From Chryseobacterium gregarium DSM 19109 (GTDB taxonomy: Bacteria > Bacteroidota > Bacteroidia > Flavobacteriales > Weeksellaceae), in contig NZ_AUMU01000006.1 in the NCBI RefSeq assembly GCF_000430845.1, forward strand, positions 230,124 through 294,123: a DNA stretch of 64,000 nt, given 5' to 3'. Each line of letters starts with the position of its first letter. Position 1 is the stretch's first letter. Below, piece after piece: positions 17,183 to 26,080 of this stretch. Under the pieces are notes generated by a model. It did no database searches and had not been told where the DNA came from. It saw nothing but the letters and a program-made list of their open reading frames with translations. The translations under genes and the position numbers were made by a program.

Positions 17183-17890
17183 ATGAAAGATCTAATGGGC
17201 CAAGCCATCCACGATTATTACCACAACGAAAATCCTGAAGACCTGCAGACGGAAACGTCCATTTCGGAGCTGGATGAACTTCCGGTAGCCTACCTGTTAA
17301 GGGATTTTGAAGAGATGAACGGGATGGAGCAGAAAGCACTTGAACGGGCTCACGGAAAAGTACTGGACATCGGAGCAGGCGCGGGTTCCCATGCTTTGTA
17401 TCTTCAGAATGAAAGAAACCTGGACGTGACCGCCCTGGATATTTCACCCAAATCCATTGAAGTCTGTAAGCTGAGAGGGGTTCAAACGGCAGTCTGCGAA
17501 AACATACTTCATTTTTCCGGGGAAACTTTTGATACCATCCTCCTGCTGATGAACGGGACCGGGATTTTCCGGAGCCTTTCCACCATTGATACCTATTTGA
17601 AAAAGCTGTATTCGTTGCTTAATGAGAAAGGGCAGATCCTTATCGACAGTACGGATATCCTGTATATGTTTGACCGTGATGAGGAAGATGGCGGGGTTCT
17701 GATTCCGGCTGGCGGGTATTACGGGGAGCTGGATTATGTGGTGCATTATAAAGGGGAATCGGAAGACCCGATCAAATGGCTTTACCTGGATTTTAATACG
17801 CTGAAAAATGCGGCGGAATATAACGGCTTTGTTATTGAAAAGATACTGCAGGACGAGGATGCCTACCTGGCAAGACTGACGAAAAAGTAA
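17183..17890 (+). CDS. class I SAM-dependent methyltransferase
   Basis: This encodes 235 residues from the ATG at 17183 (MKDLMGQAIHDYYHNENP). Motif I is VLDIGAGAGSHALYL (about 69-83), followed by VTALDISPKSIEVCKLRG for motif II and the TILLLMNGTGIF acceptor-side loop. The fold is a complete Rossmann methyltransferase of normal length, in the methyltransf_11/25 group. The substrate cannot be read from sequence. It is monocistronic. A mobile-looking inverted-repeat element starts 10 bases after the stop. Confidence 0.85.
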   Translation: MKDLMGQAIHDYYHNENPEDLQTETSISELDELPVAYLLRDFEEMNGMEQKALERAHGKVLDIGAGAGSHALYLQNERNLDVTALDISPKSIEVCKLRGVQTAVCENILHFSGETFDTILLLMNGTGIFRSLSTIDTYLKKLYSLLNEKGQILIDSTDILYMFDRDEEDGGVLIPAGGYYGELDYVVHYKGESEDPIKWLYLDFNTLKNAAEYNGFVIEKILQDEDAYLARLTKK

Positions 17891-17900
17891 ACTACTGATT

Positions 17901-18133
17901 GTCATTTCGAGCAGAGCGAAGCAATCTTTTTATAGTCGATTTTAAATCTTATTCGAATATACATGTATTCTATTCGCAGATTTAACAAATTTAGCAGATG
18001 TTTATTTGCATTTGCTTAATCACCATAATCTGTGAGAGAATATGTTTTCCGGCTAATTGAGACAGGTTCTTCAGTTTAAACTTTGTTTTTAAGATGGATG
18101 AGATTGCTTCGTCGCTGCACTTCTCGTAATGAC
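17901..18133. mobile_element. MITE-like element with imperfect terminal inverted repeats
   Basis: The left end is GTCATTTCGAGCAGAGCGAA followed by GCAATCT. The right end reads AGATTGCTTCGTCGCTGCAC and then TTCTCGTAATGAC, its imperfect reverse complement. The element is 233 bases, AT-rich inside and has no ORF. Sequences with ends of the form TCATTGCGAG...GAAGCAATC are, from general knowledge, widespread non-coding repeats in bacteria. No transposase is nearby. Confidence 0.65.
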
Positions 18134-18144
18134 ACTGAAAGCAA

Positions 18145-18170
18145 AAAGACACATCGAGCGATGTGTCTTT
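18145..18170 (-). terminator. intrinsic terminator of metG
   Basis: On the minus strand AAAGACACATCG and CGATGTGTCTTT pair tightly and are followed by TTGC. The hairpin lies 22 bases past the metG stop codon. Confidence 0.7.
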
Positions 18171-18191
18171 AATTTATTAAGAATATTTAAA

Positions 18192-20228
18192 TTATCCGAT
18201 CTCGATACCGTTTTCCACATTGCTGTCATCCGGTGTCACGAATGATAATTTTCCATCCGGTTTTGTCGTTAACAACAGCATCCCCTGGGATTCAATCCCC
18301 CTTATTTTTCTCGGTGCCAGGTTGAGAAGGATCATCACCTGCTTCCCGATCACTTCTTCAGCGGTAAAGCTTTCTGCGATTCCTGAAACCACGGTTCTTA
18401 CGTCCACGCCCGTATCTACTTTCAGCTTTAATAATTTATCTGCTTTTTCCACTTTTTCAGCTTCGATGATCGTTGCCGTTCTTAAGTCGATTTTCGTAAA
18501 ATCATCAAAGGTGATTTCTTCTTTCATGGGGTTGGCGTTAGGATTGGTTTTTTTATTGTTCTGTTTGGTGTTTTCCAGTTTCTGGATCTGGGCTTCGATC
18601 ACATCGTCTTCGATTTTTGAGAACAGAAGGGATGATTCATTGATGGTATGTCCGGTTTCTATTAAAACGTTTTGAGTTTCAACATCGCTCCAGCTCAGTT
18701 CCTGAACATTGAACATCTTCAGTAATTTTTCCGAGCTGAACGGCATAAACGGCTCGCACAGCTGGGCCAGGGCCACAGCAATCTGGGCACCGACAAATAA
18801 GGAACCGGCTGCTTTTTCAGGGTTGTCCTTAATGGTCTTCCAGGGCTCTTCCGCCTGAAGATATTGGTTTCCGAAACGGGCCAGATTCATTAACGCCGTT
18901 AAAGCATTCCTAAATTCATAATTGTTCAGGAAGATTGAAATTTCATTGGCTGCCTTATTAATTTCCTGCAACTCCGGGGCATTAACATCACCTTGCGGAA
19001 CCACGCCGTCATAATATTTATGGATCAGCACCGCCACCCGGTTGATGAAGTTTCCGAAAATCCCTACGAGCTCCGAATTATTCTTGGTCTGGAAATCTTT
19101 CCAGGTAAAATTATTATCTTTTGTCTCCGGAGCGGATGATAAAAGGGCATACCGTAACACATCCTGCTGTCCCGGGAAGTCCTCCACATATTCATGCGCC
19201 CAGACTGCCCAGTTTCTGGAGGTTGAGATTTTATCGTTTTCCAGATTCAGGAATTCAAAAGCCGGAACATTGTCGGGCATAATGAAATTCCCGTGGGCTT
19301 TCATCATCGCAGGAAAAATAATACAGTGGAATACGATATTATCTTTACCGATAAAATGGACCAGATCGCTGTCTTCACTCTGCCAGTAATCTTTCCAGTC
19401 TTTCCCGTTTTTCTCTGCCCATTCCTTGGTAAAGGAAATATAACCGATCGGGGCATCAAACCATACATACAGCACTTTCCCTTCGGCACCCGGCAGCGGA
19501 ACCGGAACGCCCCAGTTAAGGTCGCGGGTCATGGCACGAGGCTTCAGGCCGTCATTCAGCCATGATTTTACCTGTCCGTATACGTTGGGTTTCCAGTCGT
19601 CTTTATGGCCTTCAATAATCCATTCATTCAGGAAATCTTCATACTCATTCAATGGAAGGTACCAGTTCTTGGTTTCCTTGAGAATCGGGACATTGCCGCT
19701 CAGCATCGATTTCGGGTTGATCAGCTCCGAAGGCGACAGGGTAGAGCCGCACCTTTCGCACTGGTCGCCGTACGCATTTTCATTGCCGCAGTTCGGGCAT
19801 GTTCCCACGATATAGCGGTCTGCCAAGAATTCATTCGCCTGCTCATCAAAATACTGTTCGGAAACTTCTTCGGTGAATTTTCCTTTGTCATACAGTACTT
19901 TGAAGAAGTCCTGGCTGGTTTCGTAATGTTTTTCAGATGTCGTCCTGGAATATTCGTCAAACGAAATCCCTAAGTCGGAAAATGATTTTTTAATGATTTC
20001 ATGATACTTATCCACAATATCCTGAGGCATGACCCCTTCTTTTTTGGCCCTGATGGTAATGGGGATCCCATGTTCATCTGAACCGCAGATAAAGGCTACG
20101 TCTTTTCCTGATCTTCTCTGAAATCTTGCATACACATCCGCAGGAATATACACCCCTGCCAAATGCCCTATGTGAACCGGACCGTTGGCGTAAGGCAACG
20201 CCGCCGTAATCATCTTTCTGTCTGACAT
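18192..20228 (-). CDS. metG: methionine-tRNA ligase
   Basis: This encodes 678 residues from the ATG at 20228; an in-frame start at 20252 lacks support and would overlap the promoter box. It charges tRNA-Met with methionine. The HIGH motif is at residues 19-22 (PVHIGHLAG). A zinc knuckle CPNCGNENAYGDQCERCGS (about 148-166) follows. KISTS replaces KMSKS, as is usual in Bacteroidota. The C-terminal 110 residues form an EMAPII-like tRNA-binding domain (FTKIDLRTATIIEAEKVEKA). The TATCTTTG promoter and a strong terminator frame it as a single-gene unit. Confidence 0.96.
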   Translation of the reverse strand: MSDRKMITAALPYANGPVHIGHLAGVYIPADVYARFQRRSGKDVAFICGSDEHGIPITIRAKKEGVMPQDIVDKYHEIIKKSFSDLGISFDEYSRTTSEKHYETSQDFFKVLYDKGKFTEEVSEQYFDEQANEFLADRYIVGTCPNCGNENAYGDQCERCGSTLSPSELINPKSMLSGNVPILKETKNWYLPLNEYEDFLNEWIIEGHKDDWKPNVYGQVKSWLNDGLKPRAMTRDLNWGVPVPLPGAEGKVLYVWFDAPIGYISFTKEWAEKNGKDWKDYWQSEDSDLVHFIGKDNIVFHCIIFPAMMKAHGNFIMPDNVPAFEFLNLENDKISTSRNWAVWAHEYVEDFPGQQDVLRYALLSSAPETKDNNFTWKDFQTKNNSELVGIFGNFINRVAVLIHKYYDGVVPQGDVNAPELQEINKAANEISIFLNNYEFRNALTALMNLARFGNQYLQAEEPWKTIKDNPEKAAGSLFVGAQIAVALAQLCEPFMPFSSEKLLKMFNVQELSWSDVETQNVLIETGHTINESSLLFSKIEDDVIEAQIQKLENTKQNNKKTNPNANPMKEEITFDDFTKIDLRTATIIEAEKVEKADKLLKLKVDTGVDVRTVVSGIAESFTAEEVIGKQVMILLNLAPRKIRGIESQGMLLLTTKPDGKLSFVTPDDSNVENGIEIG

Positions 20229-20249
20229 CGTATTGTAAAGTTTTATACG

Positions 20250-20257
20250 CAAAGATA
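20250..20257 (-). promoter_or_regulatory. -7 promoter box of metG
   Basis: TATCTTTG on the minus strand, ending 21 bases before the ATG at 20228, matches TAnnTTTG. Confidence 0.6.
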
Positions 20258-20332
20258 ATGAATATCTGCGGAATTCCTGTGCCTTAAAAATTAATGGTTT
20301 TTAGTCTACGGAGACAATGGGCTATGTCATTA

Positions 20333-20352
20333 AGTTAAACATAAGTTTAACT
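20333..20352. promoter_or_regulatory. perfect palindrome upstream of susC, operator candidate
   Basis: AGTTAAAC ATAA GTTTAACT has perfect 8-bp arms. It lies between the divergent metG and susC genes, 174 bases before susC. The spacing and symmetry fit a dimeric regulator site, but no regulator gene is nearby. The rest of 20258-20525 is AT-rich with no gene. Confidence 0.35.
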
Positions 20353-20525
20353 TTTTATTAAATAATTATAGTGTTATGTTAAGCATATTTTAATTCAAAC
20401 ACCTGGAATTGAATATAATAAGTTGGAAAATATATCAATCTACACAATTTTAACTTAATTTATAATAAAATTAACATAATTCTAATTTTTTTTTAAATTG
20501 CAGGGACTGGCTGATGCCGGGATGA

Positions 20526-23291
20526 TTGATAAAGAAACTATATAAAAATAATATTGTGAAGAATTTTACAACGGTATTAAAAATTGCGCCGGCCTTCTTA
20601 CTGGCCAGCACAATGATTCATGCGCAGACCGACTCTACGACCAAGGAGAAAAAAATTGAGGAGGTGGTACTGATTGGGTATGGAAAACAGAAAAAAACTG
20701 ATTTGACGGGATCTATCTCTTCTATCAGTTCTAAAGACTTTAATGGAGGTGCGTCAACAGCAGATCAACTCATTGTTGGTAAAACCCCAGGAGTGCAAAT
20801 TACAGGAAATAGCGGAGCTCCGGGTTCGGGCTCTACCATAAGAGTACGTGGTGGATCTTCATTTATCAATAATGATCCTCTTATCGTAATTGACGGTGTG
20901 CCTATTGATTATAACAGTTTAAGCGGCGCCACAAATCCTCTGTCATTAATCAATCCTAATGATATTGAAACTTTTGATATTTTGAAGGACGCTTCTTCTG
21001 CGGCAATCTATGGAAACAGAGCTTCAAACGGGGTAATTCTAATTACAACTAAAAAAGGATCATCCGGAAAATTCAGGGTTAATTTTAATACAAATTTTTC
21101 TGTTTCAACAAAAATGGGAATTGTTGATGTGTTGGATGGTGGCCAATTCAGAGGTTTTGTTAATACCTATGGAACAGATCAGCAAAAAGCCCTTTTGGGA
21201 ACATCAGATACGAACTGGCAGGATCTTATTTATCAACAAGCCTGGGGAACAGATAATAATGTGGCTTTCTCAGGTGGAGTAAAAGGTCTGCCTTACAGGG
21301 TTTCTCTAGGATACAATGAACAGAATGGTATTGTAAGAACCAATGAGTTTAGAAGAACTTCGTTAGGCCTGAATTTCTCACCTAAATTTTTAGATAATCA
21401 TTTAACTGTAAATGGTAATTTTAAAGGGACCTTTAGTGAAAACAGATTCCCTGATACGGGTGCCATTGGTGCTTCTATTTATTTTGATCCAACGCAACCT
21501 GTTTACTCCGGGAATTCAAATTATGGAGGATATTATGAATGGCTGGATGCTCAAAACACTGTTACAGGATTAAATGTGAACGGTACAAGGAATCCACTAG
21601 GATTGTTGTATGGTAAAAGGGATATATCATCTGTATTCAGAATTATACCAAGCTTACAGTTAGATTATAAATTTCATTTTTTACCCGATTTAAGATTAAA
21701 TATTACAGGATCCTATGATTATGCAAAAAGTGATGGTTCTGTAAATGTATCCAGAGATTTTGCTTCAGGGATTGGTACATTGGGTTCTTACAGATCCTAT
21801 TCACAAGAAATTAAGAGTAAACTATTTGAATCTTATCTAAATTATGCTAAAAAGATTGATCCGATAAATACGACAGTTGACATTATAGGTGGTTATTCGT
21901 ATCAAGATACACGTTCGATAACTCCGGAGGCTCCAACATATTATGGAAATGGTCAGAAAACGGATTTTTCATTGCCAGGTGATGACAGAAAAACATTATT
22001 ATCATTTTATGCGAGAGGTATATTCACTATCGCAGACAGATATATTATTAATGGTTCGATCAGAAGAGACGGCTCTTCTACTTTCTGGAACAGTAAAGAC
22101 AAAGATCAGCTTTGGGGAAATTTCCCAGCAGTATCTATTGCATGGAAACTTAATGAGGAAAGCTTCCTGAAAAATATAACTACCATCAATTCTCTGAAAA
22201 TAAGAGCAGGTTGGGGTAAAACTGGACAGCAGGAAACGGGTAAATTTTTCCCCGCTTTCGGTTCTTATTCTTATAGTAACAGCAGTACAGCGCAATATCA
22301 GTTTGGACAAAATTTTTATACTTTGCTTCGTCCGGATGTTTATAATCCTAATCTTGTATGGGAAACAACGACAACGAAAAATATAGGACTGGATTTTGGC
22401 ATTTTAAATAATAGAATTAACGGTTCAGTAGATTATTTTGATAAAAAATCTGAGAATTTAATTGCCAAGGTTCCTACCTGGGCCGGAGATTTGAGTAATT
22501 TTAATATTAAAAATGTAGGAGTGATAGCAAATAAAGGTATCGAAGCCAATTTGAATATTATTCCTATAAAAAATGACAATTTGACTTGGAATTTAAATTT
22601 TAATGCAACAAGATTTAACCCTAAAGTAAACAGCTTATCGGAATATGTAGCTGCGTCATATAAAATTGATGCAGGAACCATTTCCGGTATCAATAACTAC
22701 ATTCAGGCGATTACTGTAGGCCAGCCATTAAACTCATTCTTCGTATATCAGCAGGTTTACGATACTAATGGTAAACCAATTGAAAATCTATATGTAGACC
22801 GAAATGGTGATGGTGTACAAAATGAAGCAGATAAATACTTCTACAAATCACCTACACCAGATGTGATCTTAGGATTTTCAACAAAAGTAAATTTTAAAAA
22901 GTGGGAAATTGCCACCTCACTTCGAGCAATTTTAGGAAACTATGTATATAATAATTCCGGTTCTAACAGCTCTATTGCAAATATTCAGAATAATAATTTT
23001 TTAAGTAATACGAACTCAAGTGTTCTTTATACTCAGTTTACAGCCACACAATTGTTTTCAGACATGTTTATAGAAGACGCCTCTTTCTTAAGAATGGACA
23101 ATTTTACCATTGCATATAATGCAGGTGAATTTATGGGCAAAGGCACCAATCTTAGAGTAAATGCGATGGCACAGAACGTATTTGTGATTACCAAATATAA
23201 AGGTATTGACCCTGAAGTTTTTGGCGGTATCGACAATGGTTTTTACCAAAGGCCAAAAGTATATTCGGTAGGTTTTAACTTTCAATTTTAA
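20526..23291 (+). CDS. susC: SusC/RagA family TonB-linked outer membrane protein
   Basis: This encodes 921 residues. It imports malto-oligosaccharides across the outer membrane with SusD, powered by TonB. The signal peptide (APAFLLASTMIHA) is followed at once by the TonB box IEEVVLIGYGKQKK and the plug (LTGSISSISSKDF, IRVRGGSSFINNDPLIVIDGVP). The large beta barrel ends in FNFQF. The usual N-terminal carboxypeptidase-like domain of Bacteroides SusC is missing. The start is a TTG at 20526 directly after a stop codon, or a GTG at 20556; there is no in-frame ATG upstream of the signal peptide. It is AT-richer than metG. susD follows after five bases. Confidence 0.93.
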   Translation: MIKKLYKNNIVKNFTTVLKIAPAFLLASTMIHAQTDSTTKEKKIEEVVLIGYGKQKKTDLTGSISSISSKDFNGGASTADQLIVGKTPGVQITGNSGAPGSGSTIRVRGGSSFINNDPLIVIDGVPIDYNSLSGATNPLSLINPNDIETFDILKDASSAAIYGNRASNGVILITTKKGSSGKFRVNFNTNFSVSTKMGIVDVLDGGQFRGFVNTYGTDQQKALLGTSDTNWQDLIYQQAWGTDNNVAFSGGVKGLPYRVSLGYNEQNGIVRTNEFRRTSLGLNFSPKFLDNHLTVNGNFKGTFSENRFPDTGAIGASIYFDPTQPVYSGNSNYGGYYEWLDAQNTVTGLNVNGTRNPLGLLYGKRDISSVFRIIPSLQLDYKFHFLPDLRLNITGSYDYAKSDGSVNVSRDFASGIGTLGSYRSYSQEIKSKLFESYLNYAKKIDPINTTVDIIGGYSYQDTRSITPEAPTYYGNGQKTDFSLPGDDRKTLLSFYARGIFTIADRYIINGSIRRDGSSTFWNSKDKDQLWGNFPAVSIAWKLNEESFLKNITTINSLKIRAGWGKTGQQETGKFFPAFGSYSYSNSSTAQYQFGQNFYTLLRPDVYNPNLVWETTTTKNIGLDFGILNNRINGSVDYFDKKSENLIAKVPTWAGDLSNFNIKNVGVIANKGIEANLNIIPIKNDNLTWNLNFNATRFNPKVNSLSEYVAASYKIDAGTISGINNYIQAITVGQPLNSFFVYQQVYDTNGKPIENLYVDRNGDGVQNEADKYFYKSPTPDVILGFSTKVNFKKWEIATSLRAILGNYVYNNSGSNSSIANIQNNNFLSNTNSSVLYTQFTATQLFSDMFIEDASFLRMDNFTIAYNAGEFMGKGTNLRVNAMAQNVFVITKYKGIDPEVFGGIDNGFYQRPKVYSVGFNFQF

Positions 23292-23296
23292 TTAAC

Positions 23297-24895
23297 ATGA
23301 AAAATAGATATTTATATAAAAAATTAATTATCGGTTCTATTATTTTAGGAACCTTGATATCAGCCGGATCTTGTACATCTGATCTGGAAAGAGAACCCAC
23401 TTTAGGTCTTACATCAACTGTACTATACAAAGATTTTAATAATTATAAACCTGCATTAGGTAAAATTTATGCAGGTCTAGCAATAGGAGGTCAGGGAGAT
23501 CAGAATAATGGTGACGGCAATACAGATATAGGAGGTATTGATGGCGGATTTTCTAATTATCTTCGCCAGATGTACAGTCTGCAGGTGCTTACCACTGATG
23601 AAGCGGTCATTGCCTGGGCAGATGCCGGTTTACCGGAAATGCACAACATGACCTGGAATGCATCAAACCCTTTTGTAGCGGCAATATATTATAGAATTTT
23701 TAATGTGATTGCAGTAAGCAATGAATTTATTAAAAATACAACTGATGAAAAACTTTCATCTAACGGAATCTCAGGTAATAATCTTACAGAAGCAAAATAT
23801 ATGCATGCAGAAGCTCGATTTTTACGGGCTCAATCTTATTATCATGCTTTAGATCTTTTTGGAAATGTACCCAATGTCACCGAAAATACAGAAATTATCG
23901 CCAGTCCACCACCAAGAATTGTGAGAGCAGAATTATTCAAGTATGTTGAAGCTGAACTTCTGGCTTGTGCCAATGATTTGAAAGATGCTAAAACGAACGA
24001 ATATGGTAGAGCAGATAAAGCTGCTGCATGGGCATTGTTGGCAAGATTATATCTGAATGCACAAGTGTATACTGGTACAGCAAGATATACAGATTGCATT
24101 ACTTACTGTAACAAAGTGATTAATGCAGGGTATGCTTTAAAGTCAAATTACGGATCTCTGTTTATGGCTGATAATAATCTGAATAACCCAGAAGTTATTT
24201 TATCAGTAAACTATGACGGGACGAGCACCAGAACTTACGGAGGTTCAACATTTATGGTACATGCTGCTATAGGAGGCTCTATGCCTGCTGCCCAATTCGG
24301 AGTCAATGGTGGCTGGGGAGGTTTAAGAACGACAAAATCTTTTGTTAATCTTTTCTCAGGTTCACCAAATGATCAGAGAGGAAATTTTTATACAAACGGA
24401 CAAAACCTGGAAATTAATAATTTAGCCTCTTTTACAGATGGCTATGCTTTTATCAAGTATAAGAATATTAAATATGTCAATAATGCACCAGGTTCTGATG
24501 CTGCCGGTAATTTTGTAGATGCAGACATTCCCTTATACCGTTTGGCTGATATTTATTTAATGTATGGTGAGGCTGTTACCCGAGGCGGCAATGGTGGTAA
24601 TGTAGCCACAGCATTAGGATATGTAAATGCTCTAAGAACACGAGCAGGAGCTAATAATGTTTCAACAGTAAATACAGACTTTTTCTTAGATGAAAGAGCA
24701 AGAGAATTGTCTTGGGAAGCAACCAGAAGAACCGACCTTATAAGATACGGAAAGTTTACGTCGGCTTCTTATCTATGGCCTTGGAAGGGCGGTGTAAAAG
24801 ACGGAAAATCGGTAGAAGAATATAGAAATCTATTCCCTATTCCGGCTAATGATATTGTAGCCAATCCTAATTTGATTCAAAATCCTGGATATTAA
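23297..24895 (+). CDS. susD: RagB/SusD family nutrient-binding lipoprotein
   Basis: This encodes 532 residues. The lipoprotein signal (IIGSIILGTLISAGSC) anchors it in the outer membrane, where it caps the SusC barrel and binds starch chains. It shows the SusD order: TPR-like helical part (residues about 100-300; EARFLRAQSYYHALDLFGNVP), loops with many W, Y and N, and a C-terminal DERARELSWEATRRTDLIRYG. Length is typical. It is five bases after susC and 17 before the SusE-like gene, in one operon. Confidence 0.93.
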   Translation: MKNRYLYKKLIIGSIILGTLISAGSCTSDLEREPTLGLTSTVLYKDFNNYKPALGKIYAGLAIGGQGDQNNGDGNTDIGGIDGGFSNYLRQMYSLQVLTTDEAVIAWADAGLPEMHNMTWNASNPFVAAIYYRIFNVIAVSNEFIKNTTDEKLSSNGISGNNLTEAKYMHAEARFLRAQSYYHALDLFGNVPNVTENTEIIASPPPRIVRAELFKYVEAELLACANDLKDAKTNEYGRADKAAAWALLARLYLNAQVYTGTARYTDCITYCNKVINAGYALKSNYGSLFMADNNLNNPEVILSVNYDGTSTRTYGGSTFMVHAAIGGSMPAAQFGVNGGWGGLRTTKSFVNLFSGSPNDQRGNFYTNGQNLEINNLASFTDGYAFIKYKNIKYVNNAPGSDAAGNFVDADIPLYRLADIYLMYGEAVTRGGNGGNVATALGYVNALRTRAGANNVSTVNTDFFLDERARELSWEATRRTDLIRYGKFTSASYLWPWKGGVKDGKSVEEYRNLFPIPANDIVANPNLIQNPGY

Positions 24896-24912
24896 TTTTT
24901 AACAGTATTCAA

Positions 24913-25986
24913 ATGAAAAATTTACTTAAAATATTAGCAATTACCATTATTGGTTTTTTTATAATTTCTTGTGAAAAAGATGAAGACCAGGCGATCGTTA
25001 CTGAAATTACCAGAAGTACAACGACACTTAGCAAAACAACACTTGTTTTAGATAAAGATAATCCTGATGCTTCTGCATTGTCTGTTAACTGGAGCAAGTC
25101 AAAATTTGATGTTGCTGTCGTTTCGACGCAGCAGCTGCAGTTCGGGCTTAAAGGAAAGAATTTCACAGGTGCTTCCAACATAGAGGCGGTAAGTTCTCCT
25201 ATTACCCTTACTAACAAACAAGTAAATGATATTGCGTTTGCTTTAGGTGCTTCACCAAATGTTGTGGCACAGATTGAAGTTAGGCTGAAAACAATGATTG
25301 GTTCGGCGGCTTTTTATTCAGATATAACAACGTTGTCTGTTACTCCATATCTCTTAGGCCCGGTATACAACTTTACAGATCTATATCTAATTGGTGATGC
25401 CACTGCCGGTGGATGGACAAATGAAGCTACAAATGATAAAATTTATCCATTATTGAAATCTGCTTCCGGAAATATCTACACATACACAGGTTATTTTGCA
25501 ATCGGGGGATTTAAAATTATCAAGAGTCCCGGAAGCTGGGACACCCAGTATGGCACAGGTTCGTCTACAGGTAGTTTGAGTACAGGCGGAGGTTCTGGGA
25601 ATATTACTGTAGCAGCATCAGGATATTATAAATTAACTATCAATACATCAGCACTGACTTATACAATAACAGCAATTACACCGCCTACACTAACCTATAA
25701 TTTTATCTCGATGATTGGGACTGCATCTGGTAACTGGAGTACAGACGTAGATTTGCAAAAGTCAACTTTTGATCCGCATGTTTGGGTTAAGAAGAATGTA
25801 ATGCTGAATTCGGGAGAATTTAAATTCAGAGCTAATCATGATTGGGCAACAGGTTGGGGAGTTGCCGAAGAATTTTTTGGAATAGCAACTACCAGTGGAG
25901 GAAATATTCCGCTTACAACTTCTTTCCATTACGATATTTATTTTAATGATATTACAGGCGCTTATTCTGCAATTCCCGTTTATTAG
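24913..25986 (+). CDS. SusE/SusF-like starch-binding outer membrane lipoprotein
   Basis: This encodes 357 residues. The lipoprotein signal is MKNLLKILAITIIGFFIISC. The N-terminal 120 residues form a SusE-type immunoglobulin-like domain (TLVLDKDNPDASALSVNWS). Two later units (about 150-250 and 265-357) resemble carbohydrate-binding modules: LYLIGDATAGGWTNE and MIGTASGNWSTDVDL, each with aromatic residues suited to binding sugar chains. It is a surface starch binder working with SusC/D. A strong terminator follows, so susC-susD-susE form one transcription unit. Confidence 0.87.
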   Translation: MKNLLKILAITIIGFFIISCEKDEDQAIVTEITRSTTTLSKTTLVLDKDNPDASALSVNWSKSKFDVAVVSTQQLQFGLKGKNFTGASNIEAVSSPITLTNKQVNDIAFALGASPNVVAQIEVRLKTMIGSAAFYSDITTLSVTPYLLGPVYNFTDLYLIGDATAGGWTNEATNDKIYPLLKSASGNIYTYTGYFAIGGFKIIKSPGSWDTQYGTGSSTGSLSTGGGSGNITVAASGYYKLTINTSALTYTITAITPPTLTYNFISMIGTASGNWSTDVDLQKSTFDPHVWVKKNVMLNSGEFKFRANHDWATGWGVAEEFFGIATTSGGNIPLTTSFHYDIYFNDITGAYSAIPVY

Positions 25987-26025
25987 TAATTAAGATCAAT
26001 ATTGATTAAAATTGAATTATATAGC

Positions 26026-26055
26026 AAAGTGTTGCTTTTGAGCAGCACTTTTTTT
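26026..26055 (+). terminator. intrinsic terminator after the SusE-like gene
   Basis: AAAGTGTTGCT and AGCAGCACTTT pair around TTTG with one wobble, followed by a T-run. It separates the susCDE unit from the GH97 gene. Confidence 0.75.
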
Positions 26056-26080
26056 ATTTTTAAAACTTATAAGAGTCATT

